From: Blastococcus saxobsidens DD2
GTDB lineage: Bacteria; Actinomycetota; Actinomycetes; Mycobacteriales; Geodermatophilaceae
Length of the DNA stretch: 64,000 bases
Assembly: GCF_000284015.1 (NCBI RefSeq)
Contig: NC_016943.1
Span: 909,541-973,540 of the forward strand
Direction of reading: 5' to 3'
This document shows, piece by piece, positions 35,862 to 42,809 of the stretch. The notes beneath the pieces are model-generated. The model did no database searches, had not been told where the DNA came from, and saw nothing but the letters and a program-made list of their open reading frames with translations. A program made the position numbers and the translations under genes. How positions within the stretch are numbered: the stretch's first letter is position 1; every line of letters starts with the position of its first letter.

Positions 35862-36737
35862 GTGACTGCCCCGGTTGCGCTGGACTACGAGGTCGTCGAC
35901 GTGTTCGCCCCCCGGGCGTTCGCCGGCAATCCGCTGGCGGTGGTGTTCGACGCCGACGAGCTGTCCACGGCGCAGTGCCAGGCGCTGGCCAACGAGTTCC
36001 AGCTGTCGGAGACCTCGTTCCTCTGCTCGCCCACCGAGCCCGGCGCCGACTACCGGGTGCGGATCTTCACGCCCTTCGCCGAGCTGCCCTTCGCCGGTCA
36101 CCCGAGCGTGGGTGCGGCGCACACGCTCGTCCGGACCGGGCGGCTGCCCGCCGGGACGCTGCGCCAGGAGTGCGGCGCCGGGGTGCTGGACGTGGTGGTC
36201 GACTCCGACGGCGCCACCTTGTCCGGCGGCCGTCCCACGCTCTCGGACGGACCGGACCCCGGTCTGCTGGCGGCCGCCATGGGGCTGGCGCCCGCCGACA
36301 CCACCGGGGTGCCCGTCGACGTCGCCGGCTGCGGACTGCCCTTCGCGTACCTGTCGGTGCGGCCGGAGGTCGTGGACCGCGCGGTGCCCGATCCGCGGGC
36401 GCTCGCCGCGCTGGACGTAGGGGAGGGGGTCTCGGTGCTGTCCTGGAACGCCGACACCGGAACGGCGTACGCGCGGGTCTTCGCCGCGGATCTGAGCTGG
36501 GGCGAGGACCCGGCGACCGGCTCCGCGGCGCTCGGGGCGGGGGTGTGGCTCGTCGAGTGCGGGTTGCTCGCCCCGGAGGGGACGTCGTCCTACCTGATCC
36601 GGCAGGGGGAGAAGCTCGGCCGGCCCTCGGTGCTGGAGTGCACCGTCACGGCGTCGGGGAGCAAGGCGGTGGCCGCGACCGTCCGCGGCGCCGTCGTCCC
36701 GGTCGCCGGCGGCCGCATCCGGATTCCCTCCTGGTGA
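35862..36737 (+). CDS. PhzF-family isomerase/epimerase
   Basis: The protein has 291 aa, normal for the family. DYEVVDVFAPRAFAGNPLAVV is the typical start, and QLSETSFLCSP contains the catalytic Glu (about 47). FTPFAELPFAGHPSVGAAH and GEDPATGSAALGAG carry the conserved GHP and DPATGSA motifs of the diaminopimelate-epimerase fold. Most PhzF proteins outside phenazine clusters have unknown substrates, and no phenazine genes are nearby. The start follows a TACCGT box. GTGA overlap with the next transporter gene suggests a two-gene unit. Confidence 0.9.
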   Translation: MTAPVALDYEVVDVFAPRAFAGNPLAVVFDADELSTAQCQALANEFQLSETSFLCSPTEPGADYRVRIFTPFAELPFAGHPSVGAAHTLVRTGRLPAGTLRQECGAGVLDVVVDSDGATLSGGRPTLSDGPDPGLLAAAMGLAPADTTGVPVDVAGCGLPFAYLSVRPEVVDRAVPDPRALAALDVGEGVSVLSWNADTGTAYARVFAADLSWGEDPATGSAALGAGVWLVECGLLAPEGTSSYLIRQGEKLGRPSVLECTVTASGSKAVAATVRGAVVPVAGGRIRIPSW

Positions 36738-37708
36738 AGGGCCCTCCTGCCCCCCGCCACTCGCACGCTGGCGGCGGGGCTCTGCAAGAGGGGCATGCGA
36801 CGTCCGCCTGGGCGCTGCACCGCCCGGGCGGGCGGGACGTCGCCCTCCTGTCGCTCGCCGTCATCGGGGTCTCCCTGTCCGCGCCGCTCACCACGCTGGT
36901 CGCCGCGCCGATGCTGGCGCTCGCGTTCTGGCGCAACGCGGCCGGCGCCGCCGCACTGCTCCCGGTGCTGCTCACCCGGGAGCGTTCGACCCTGACCGGG
37001 CTGCGCTGGCGTGACCTGCGCAGCTCCGCCCTGGCCGGCATGTTCCTCGCCGCCCACTTCGCGGCCTGGCTCCCGAGCCTGTCCATGACGACCGTCGCCG
37101 CATCCGTCGCGCTGGTCACCACCACGCCGATCTGGACGGCGCTGGCCGCGCGGATCTCGGGGGTGCGGCTGCCGGCCGCGGTCTGGTGGGGCCTGCTGTT
37201 CGCGTTCGCCGGCGTCGTGCTGATCGTCGGGGTGGACGTCACGGTGAGCCTGGAGGCGCTCGCCGGTGACGGCCTCGCCCTCCTCGGGGCGATCTGCGCC
37301 GGCGGCTACGTGCTGGCCGGGGCGCGCGCCCGGCAGCGGCTGGCCACGTCGGCGTACGCGGTCGTCGCCTACTCGGTCTGCGCGCTGGCGATCGCGGTGC
37401 CGGCGGTGCTGGTCGACGCGCCGCTCGCCGGCTTCGAGGCGCGGGACTGGTGGCTGATCGCGGTCATCACCGTCTCCGCCCAGCTGTTCGGGCACACGCT
37501 GCTCAACCTGGTGCTCTCCTCCGTCGGCCCCACGGTGGTGAGCCTCGCAGTGCTCCTGGAGGTGCCCGGGGCCCTGGTGTTCGCGCTCGTGCTGCTGGGC
37601 GAGGTCCCGCCGCTGCTGGCCCTGCCCGGGGTGGTGCTCGTCGTCGCCGGCGTGGCGCTGGTGGTGCGGGCCAGCCGGCCGACCACCCTCGTCGAGCCGG
37701 GAACCTGA
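36734..37708 (+). CDS. EamA/RhaT-type DMT transporter
   Basis: The protein has up to 324 aa. The body, from DVALLSLAVIGVSLSAPL onward, has about ten helices with two EamA repeats (LLSLAVIGVSLSAPLTTLVA; TVVSLAVLLEVPGALVFALVL). The substrate is unknown. The only start codon before the first helix is the GTG at 36734, which overlaps the phzF stop as GTGA. The first ~20 codons lie inside a dispersed 59-bp repeat, so the N-terminus (MKGPPAPRHSHAGGG) probably has no role in transport. TTG/CTG starts further in cannot be excluded. Confidence 0.85.
   Translation: MKGPPAPRHSHAGGGALQEGHATSAWALHRPGGRDVALLSLAVIGVSLSAPLTTLVAAPMLALAFWRNAAGAAALLPVLLTRERSTLTGLRWRDLRSSALAGMFLAAHFAAWLPSLSMTTVAASVALVTTTPIWTALAARISGVRLPAAVWWGLLFAFAGVVLIVGVDVTVSLEALAGDGLALLGAICAGGYVLAGARARQRLATSAYAVVAYSVCALAIAVPAVLVDAPLAGFEARDWWLIAVITVSAQLFGHTLLNLVLSSVGPTVVSLAVLLEVPGALVFALVLLGEVPPLLALPGVVLVVAGVALVVRASRPTTLVEPGT
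36736..36794 (+). repeat. 59-bp dispersed repeat, copy A
   Basis: It starts GAAGG, has the core CCACTCGCACGCTGGCGG and ends GAGGGGC. Copy B is at 37710-37767. The arms (GCCCTCCTGCCCC and GGGGCTCTGCAAGAGGGGC) are partly complementary. This copy covers the start of the DMT gene. Confidence 0.7.
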
Positions 37709-37709
37709 G

Positions 37710-37767
37710 GAAGGACTCCGTCATCCCCCACCACTCGCACGCTCGCGCCGGGACCCTGCGACGGGGC
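37710..37767 (+). repeat. 58-bp dispersed repeat, copy B
   Basis: It starts GAAGG, has the core CCACTCGCACGCTCGCG and ends ACGGGGC. It lies just after the DMT gene stop. Copies A and B thus flank the DMT gene in the same orientation. Confidence 0.7.
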
Positions 37768-37887
37768 CGTCGGCCGATGATCAACGCGGTTCTGCGGGCG
37801 GAAATGGTCGTCGCTACCCTCCGGTAACCGAACGTCCCGACTCCACCCCAGCTCTACCGTCAACCCACCCACCATCCCGGAGGACCC

Positions 37888-38841
37888 GTGGCCGAGCTCC
37901 GATCCCGTCGTTCCAACCTGGCCGTTCCCGGCAGCAACCCCCGGTTCCTGGAGAAGGCCAAGGGCCTGCCGGCCGACCAGGTGTTCCTGGACCTCGAGGA
38001 CGCGTGCGCGCCCCTGGCCAAGCCCGGCGCCCGCAAGAACATCGTCGCGGCGCTGAACGAGGGCGGCTGGGGCGACAAGATCCGCACCGTCCGGGTGAAC
38101 GACTGGACGACGGAGTGGACCTTCCAGGACGTGGTCGAGGTCGTCGGTGGGGCCGGCGCCGAGCTCGACTGCATCATGCTGCCGAAGGTCCAGGACGCCG
38201 CCCAGGTCAAGGCGCTGGACATGCTGCTGACCCAGATCGAGAAGGCCAACGGCCTCGAGGTCGGCCGGATCGGCATCGAGGCGCAGATCGAGACGGCGCA
38301 GGGCCTGATCAACGTCAACGACATCGCGTTCGCCAGCGACCGCATCGAGACGATCATCTTCGGCCCGGCCGACTTCATGGCCAGCATCAACATGAAGTCG
38401 CTGGTGGTCGGCGCTCTGCACCCCGACTACCCGGGCGACCCGTTCCACTACATCCTCATGCAGATCCTCATGGCCGCCCGCGCCCGCGGCGTCCAGGCGA
38501 TCGACGGCCCCTTTCTTCAGGTGCGCGACGTGCCGGCGTTCGAGGAGGTCGCCAAGCGCTCGGCGATGCTCGGCTTCGACGGCAAGTGGGTGCTGCACCC
38601 GGGCCAGATCGACGCGGCCAACGAGATCTATGCGCCGTCCCAGGAGGACTACGACCACGCCGAGCTGATCCTCGACGCGTACGACTGGGCGACGTCGGAG
38701 GCCGGTGGCAAGAAGGGCTCGGCGATGCTCGGCGACGAGATGATCGACGAGGCCAGCCGCAAGATGGCCCTGGTCATCGCCGGCAAGGGCCGGGCCGCCG
38801 GCCTGTCCCGGACGTCGTCCTTCACGCCGCCGGAGAGCTGA
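37888..38841 (+). CDS. HpcH/HpaI-family CoA ester lyase (CitE/Mcl-like)
   Basis: The protein has 317 aa. The TIM-barrel start is RSRRSNLAVPGSNPRFLEKA. Key residues are VFLDLEDACAP (Mg-binding), RVNDWTTEW, MLPKVQDAAQV, IEAQIETAQGL (catalytic Glu) and FGPADFMAS (Asp ligand). The closest known types split malyl-CoA, methylmalyl-CoA or citramalyl-CoA. The exact substrate is not visible. Ribosome site GGAGG lies 8 bases before the GTG. An acyl-CoA dehydrogenase gene 660 bases downstream on the same strand may share the pathway. A long palindrome follows the stop. Confidence 0.9.
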   Translation: MAELRSRRSNLAVPGSNPRFLEKAKGLPADQVFLDLEDACAPLAKPGARKNIVAALNEGGWGDKIRTVRVNDWTTEWTFQDVVEVVGGAGAELDCIMLPKVQDAAQVKALDMLLTQIEKANGLEVGRIGIEAQIETAQGLINVNDIAFASDRIETIIFGPADFMASINMKSLVVGALHPDYPGDPFHYILMQILMAARARGVQAIDGPFLQVRDVPAFEEVAKRSAMLGFDGKWVLHPGQIDAANEIYAPSQEDYDHAELILDAYDWATSEAGGKKGSAMLGDEMIDEASRKMALVIAGKGRAAGLSRTSSFTPPES

Positions 38842-38850
38842 CCCCGCCCC

Positions 38851-38912
38851 CGGCAAAGGAGGCTATGCATACGGATCCGGGCGCGATCCCGTATGCCTAG
38901 CCTCCTTTGCCG
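38851..38912. repeat. 24-bp-arm palindrome, family copy 2, between convergent genes
   Basis: The arms at 38851-38874 and 38889-38912 pair at 23 of 24 positions around a 14-base loop. The arm reads CGGCAAAGGAGG and ends CATACGG. Relative to copy 1 at 27236 several positions change in both arms together. It lies between the CitE-like stop and the DUF4190 stop. Confidence 0.85.
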
Positions 38913-38952
38913 GGCGGGTGCCGGGCGGGTGCCGGGCGGGTGCCGGGCGGGT
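38909..38952. repeat. Four tandem copies of GCCGGGCGGGT
   Basis: The 11-bp unit GCCGGGCGGGT is repeated four times exactly. The first copy overlaps the right arm of the palindrome, and the last base is the first base of the DUF4190 stop codon. Confidence 0.9.
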
Positions 38953-39359
38953 CAGGGGCCGAAGGAGCCGCTCTGGCTGAGGGCGGCGAAGGCGACGATC
39001 CAGAGCACGATGACCAGCACGAAGAACGCCGTCACCAGGCCGCCGATGATGATGCCGGCCAGGGCCAGGCCGCTGCCCTCCTCGCCGGTTCGCCGGATCT
39101 GCTTGCGCGCGACGATGCCCAGCACCAGCCCGGCCGGCGCGAAGACGAACGCCATGACCAGGGCCAGGATCGCCATCGTGTTCGTCGGCCGGCCGTAGCC
39201 GGGCGGGTAGCCCGGTGGGCCGTACCCCGACGGCGGGTAGCCCGGCTGGGCGTACCCGGGTGGGGGGTAGCCCGGCCCCGGCTGGCCGTACCCGGTCTGG
39301 GCTGCCCCCGGCGCCGGCGGCGGATCGCCCCGGTTGAGGTTCTCGTCCCTGCTGCTCAT
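38952..39359 (-). CDS. DUF4190-type membrane protein with Pro/Gly/Tyr-rich tail
   Basis: The protein has 135 aa. The N-terminal ~58 residues are low-complexity repeats of the YGQPG/YPPPG/YAQPG type, a common intrinsically disordered cytoplasmic tail in actinobacteria. Two membrane segments follow (TMAILALVMAFVFAPAGLVLG and LALAGIIIGGLVTAFFVLVI) around VARKQIRRTGEEG, the DUF4190 pattern. The function is unknown. GGAGGGA precedes the ATG at 39359; upstream frames are shadows. Confidence 0.88.
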   Translation of the reverse strand: MSSRDENLNRGDPPPAPGAAQTGYGQPGPGYPPPGYAQPGYPPSGYGPPGYPPGYGRPTNTMAILALVMAFVFAPAGLVLGIVARKQIRRTGEEGSGLALAGIIIGGLVTAFFVLVIVLWIVAFAALSQSGSFGP

Positions 39360-39501
39360 GCGTCCCTCCTGTCCGGCGGCGCCGGTCGGGGTACTCCACC
39401 ACGCGGGCCGGCCCGCGTGAGCAGGTACACGCCGGAGCTCGTCCGGCGGTGCTCCATACTCGCGGGTAACTCGGACGCCGGAGTCCCGAAGGAGTGGACC
39501 G

Positions 39502-40701
39502 TTGACCCGTTTGGCCCAGACCGCTGACCTGACCGACATCCAGCAGGAAATCCTGTCGACCGTTCGGAGCTTCGTCGACCGGGAGATCATCCCGAACGCC
39601 CAGGAGCTCGAGCACGGCGACATCTACCCGCAGAAGATCGTCGACGGGCTCAAGGAGCTCGGCATCTTCGGGCTGATGATCCCCGAGGAGTACGGCGGCC
39701 TCGGCGAGTCGCTGCTGACCTACGCGCTCGTGGTCGAGGAGATCGCCCGCGGCTGGATGAGCGTCTCCGGCGTCATCAACACCCACTTCATCGTCGCGTA
39801 CATGATCAAGCAGCACGGCACGCAGGAGCAGAAGGAGCACTACCTGCCCCGCATGGCCACCGGCGAGGTGCGCGGCGCGTTCTCGATGTCCGAGCCGGGG
39901 CTGGGCTCCGACGTCGCCGGCATCCGCACCAAGGCGGTCAAGCAGGCCGACGGCGGCTACGTCATCGACGGCCAGAAGATGTGGCTGACCAACGGCGGCA
40001 GCTCGACGCTGGTCGCCGCCCTCGTGCGCACCGACGAGGGCGCCGAGAAGGCCCACCAGAACCTGACGACCTTCCTCGTCGAGAAGCCGGCCGGCTTCGG
40101 CGAGGTCGAGCCCGGGCTCACCATCCCCGGCAAGATCGACAAGATGGGCTACAAGGGCGTCGACACCACCGAGCTGGTGTTCGACGGCTACCGGGCCCAG
40201 GCGTCGGACATCCTCGGCGGGGACCCCGGCCGGGGCTTCGCGCAGATGATGGACGGCGTCGAGGTCGGCCGGGTGAACGTCGCCGCGCGTGCCTGCGGCA
40301 TCTCCATCCGTGCCTTCGAGCTCGCCGTCGCCTACGCCCAGCAGCGGGAGACCTTCGGCAAGCCGATCGCCCAGCACCAGGCGATCGCCTTCCAGCTGGC
40401 CGAGATGGCCACCAAGGTCGAGGCCGCCCACCTGATGATGGTCAACGCCGCCCGGCTCAAGGACGCCGGCAAGCGCAACGACGTCGAGGCCGGCATGGCC
40501 AAGCTGATCGCCAGCGAGTACTGCGCCGAGGTGACCACGCAGTCCTTCCGCATCCACGGCGGCTACGGCTACTCCAAGGAGTACGAGATCGAGCGGCTCA
40601 TGCGCGAGGCGCCGTTCCTGCTCATCGGCGAGGGCACCAGCGAGATCCAGAAGACGATCATCAGCCGGGGTCTGCTCAAGACCTACAAGCTCAAGGGCTG
40701 A
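39502..40701 (+). CDS. Acyl-CoA dehydrogenase
   Basis: This is a 399-aa FAD-dependent acyl-CoA dehydrogenase catalysing alpha,beta-desaturation of an acyl-CoA. LGIFGLMIPEEYGGLGES is the N-terminal domain motif. FSMSEPGLGSDVAGIRTKA and the WLTNGGSS segment follow, and the C-terminal domain has AYAQQRETFGKPIAQHQAI and RIHGGYGYSKEYEIERLMRE. The Glu of YSKEYEIER is the usual base position in short-chain enzymes. The TTG at 39502 has an AAGGAG site 7 bases upstream. Chain length preference cannot be read. Confidence 0.93.
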   Translation: MTRLAQTADLTDIQQEILSTVRSFVDREIIPNAQELEHGDIYPQKIVDGLKELGIFGLMIPEEYGGLGESLLTYALVVEEIARGWMSVSGVINTHFIVAYMIKQHGTQEQKEHYLPRMATGEVRGAFSMSEPGLGSDVAGIRTKAVKQADGGYVIDGQKMWLTNGGSSTLVAALVRTDEGAEKAHQNLTTFLVEKPAGFGEVEPGLTIPGKIDKMGYKGVDTTELVFDGYRAQASDILGGDPGRGFAQMMDGVEVGRVNVAARACGISIRAFELAVAYAQQRETFGKPIAQHQAIAFQLAEMATKVEAAHLMMVNAARLKDAGKRNDVEAGMAKLIASEYCAEVTTQSFRIHGGYGYSKEYEIERLMREAPFLLIGEGTSEIQKTIISRGLLKTYKLKG

Positions 40702-40750
40702 GCCCGGACCCGGACCGAGAGCCGAGGCCGGACCGTAGCAGGTTCCACGG

Positions 40751-40793
40751 ACAGTCCGTCTCTGCCCAGCCGCACTGGGCAGAGACGGACTGT
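40751..40793. terminator. 19-bp perfect hairpin after the acyl-CoA dehydrogenase gene
   Basis: The arms begin ACAGTCCGTCTCTGCCCAG and pair perfectly over 19 bases with a 5-base CCGCA loop. It lies between two convergent genes (ends at 40701 and 40850). Confidence 0.85.
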
Positions 40794-40849
40794 GCCGGGA
40801 AAGGGTCCGCCGGTCCGGCGACTCCCAGGGACGGCCGACGGTGGGCGGC

Positions 40850-41575
40850 TCAGCCCGCGTCGCCCGGTGCGGGCTCGAAGCGGACGTCGACCCGGTCGAC
40901 ACCGAGGGACCGGGCCAGGCCGGTCAGCATGGCGCGGGTGTTCCGTTCCGCGCGGTCGAGGAGGTCGCTCTCAGCGGCGGCCACCGCCAGCCGGCGCTCG
41001 GCCAACGCGTAGAGCTCGCCGTCGTCGGAGGGGTTCTCGGCGAACACCGCACCGACCCGGTCCAGTGCGCCGCGGTCGCGGTCGAGGACCCGGCTGCTGT
41101 CCGGATCGATCCGGACCTCGCCGATCCGCGGGGCCGGGAGAACGATCTCGGCCGACGTGCCGTCCGGGGACAGCGTCACGCCACTCCCCGCCAGGACGTC
41201 GAAGTCGACGGAGGCGTCGGCGGTGCCGGTGGCCAGGAAGCTGACCCGCTCCCCGCTGATCGCCGACGGGACGAACCGAGTGTCCTTCTCCCGGTCGATG
41301 ACGACCTGGAAGGTGGCCTTCGCGGCGTGGAACTCCTGCAGGTCCTCGAGGGCCAGCAGCAGCGGCGCGGTGCTGCGGTCGATCACCCGCTGCTCGAGCG
41401 GATTCTCGAACCCGGAGACCCACTCGGCGACCTGTGAGGCGACGGGGACCAGCAGGGCGACGCCGGCGCCGGCGGCGATCAGCCGGAGCGGCACCCGCCG
41501 GCGGCGCGGTGAGCCGGCGGCCGCCGGCTCCTGGCTGTCGGTGTGCCGAGCGGGTTCCTGCGGCGGAGCAGGCAT
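40850..41575 (-). CDS. DUF4230 membrane-anchored protein
   Basis: The protein has 241 aa. A short polar N-terminus is followed by one membrane helix (VPLRLIAAGAGVALLVPVASQ, about 28-48). The rest is extracytoplasmic and alternates strands and charged helices (TAPLLLALEDLQEFHAAKATFQV seen in part; VSFLATGTADASVDFD; ALAERRLAVAAAESDLLDRAERNT). This is the DUF4230 pattern, whose role is unknown. The ATG start at 41575 is the only start before the helix. Confidence 0.85.
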   Translation of the reverse strand: MPAPPQEPARHTDSQEPAAAGSPRRRRVPLRLIAAGAGVALLVPVASQVAEWVSGFENPLEQRVIDRSTAPLLLALEDLQEFHAAKATFQVVIDREKDTRFVPSAISGERVSFLATGTADASVDFDVLAGSGVTLSPDGTSAEIVLPAPRIGEVRIDPDSSRVLDRDRGALDRVGAVFAENPSDDGELYALAERRLAVAAAESDLLDRAERNTRAMLTGLARSLGVDRVDVRFEPAPGDAG

Positions 41576-41676
41576 GTGCGACCTCTCGGGGTTCGTGCCG
41601 GGGATGGGTGCACCAGCGCCCCGGCCCCGGGCGCTATTCCGGCGACACGCGCGACGCGCCGGCTACCGCTCCGTGC

Positions 41677-41682
41677 TAGGCA
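41677..41682 (+). promoter_or_regulatory. -10-like box of the MDR oxidoreductase gene
   Basis: TAGGCA ends 6 bases before the ATG at 41689, close to the TAnnnT leaderless pattern seen for other genes here. Confidence 0.45.
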
Positions 41683-41688
41683 GGGCGC

Positions 41689-42624
41689 ATGCGTGCCGTG
41701 GGAGTGACCGAGTTGGGTGGGCCCGAGGCCCTGCGCATCGTCGACGTGGAGCCGGAGCCGCTCGGACCGGGCCAGGTGCGGCTGCGCGTGGAGGCCGCCG
41801 CCGTGAGCCCCACCGACACCCACGCCCGCTCCGGCGCCTACGCCGACCGGGATCCGGTGAAGACCCCGCCGTGGGTCCCGGGCATGGACGTCGCCGGCGT
41901 GGTCAGCGAGGTCGGCGAGGGCGTCGACCACCTCGCCGTCGGCGACCTCGCCATGGGCATCGTCGTCCCGTTCGGCCCGTTCGGCGCCTACCGCGAGGAC
42001 AAGGTGCTGCCGGGTGACTCGGTCGTCCGGGCTCCCCGCGGGGCCACCGCCGTCGAGGCGTCGACGCTGCCGATGAACGGGCTTACCGCGCGACTGGCCC
42101 TGGACCTCATGGGACTGCAGCCCGGGCAGGTGCTCGCGGTGACCGGCGCGGCCGGGGCGTTCGGCGGCTACGTGGTCCAGCTGGCCAAGGCCGACGGGCT
42201 GTCGGTCGTCGCCGACGCGTCGGAGGCCGACGAGGAGCTGGTCCGCGGTCTCGGTGCCGACGTCGTCGTGCGGCGGGGCGGCGACGTCGCCGACCGGATC
42301 CGGCAGCACCACCCGGAGGGCGTGGACGGGCTGGCCGACGGCTCGGTGCAGGACGAGCTGGTGCTGCCCGCCGTCCGGGACGGGGGAGCGGTGGCCACGG
42401 TCCGCGGCTACCGCGGGAACGGCGAGCGCGGCCTGCGGGTGTTCCCGACGCTGGTGCGGAAGGTCGCCACCGACCGCCCGGCGCTCGACCGGCTCCGCCG
42501 GCAGGTGGAGGACGGCGCGGTGACGCTCCGGGTGGCCCGCACGTTCCCCGCCGAGCAGGCGGCCGACGCCCACCGGGCCCTGGAGGCGGGCGGGGTGCGG
42601 GGACGGCTGGTCCTCACCTTCTGA
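41689..42624 (+). CDS. Quinone oxidoreductase-type MDR dehydrogenase
   Basis: The protein has 311 aa. The GroES-like N-terminal domain has VEAAAVSPTDTHARSG and PWVPGMDVAGVVSEVGEGV. The Rossmann domain has the nucleotide motif VTGAAGAFGGYVVQLAK, with A/GxxGxxG at about 150-160. No structural or catalytic zinc cysteines are present, so it is a zinc-free quinone-reductase-like MDR, probably NADPH-dependent. The substrate is unknown. It is divergent from the DUF4230 gene. Confidence 0.9.
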   Translation: MRAVGVTELGGPEALRIVDVEPEPLGPGQVRLRVEAAAVSPTDTHARSGAYADRDPVKTPPWVPGMDVAGVVSEVGEGVDHLAVGDLAMGIVVPFGPFGAYREDKVLPGDSVVRAPRGATAVEASTLPMNGLTARLALDLMGLQPGQVLAVTGAAGAFGGYVVQLAKADGLSVVADASEADEELVRGLGADVVVRRGGDVADRIRQHHPEGVDGLADGSVQDELVLPAVRDGGAVATVRGYRGNGERGLRVFPTLVRKVATDRPALDRLRRQVEDGAVTLRVARTFPAEQAADAHRALEAGGVRGRLVLTF

Positions 42625-42809
42625 CCACCCCGAACTCCGGCCGCCCGTGCGGGTGACCCGCTACCGGGGGTTTCCACAGGCGCCGATGGACCGGAACGGA
42701 CGCGTCCGTCTACGGTCTCGCGACGTCAGCCCGGCGTACCGCAACGGCCGGGGCCGTTCTCGGATCCTCCGGGCGGTCACCGGGTCGGGGACGGTCGGGA
42801 GGGAGTGCG

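Noticed and set aside
35862..36737. Phenazine biosynthesis gene
   Set aside because: Only the PhzF fold is present; no other phz genes occur nearby, so the pathway name is not supported.
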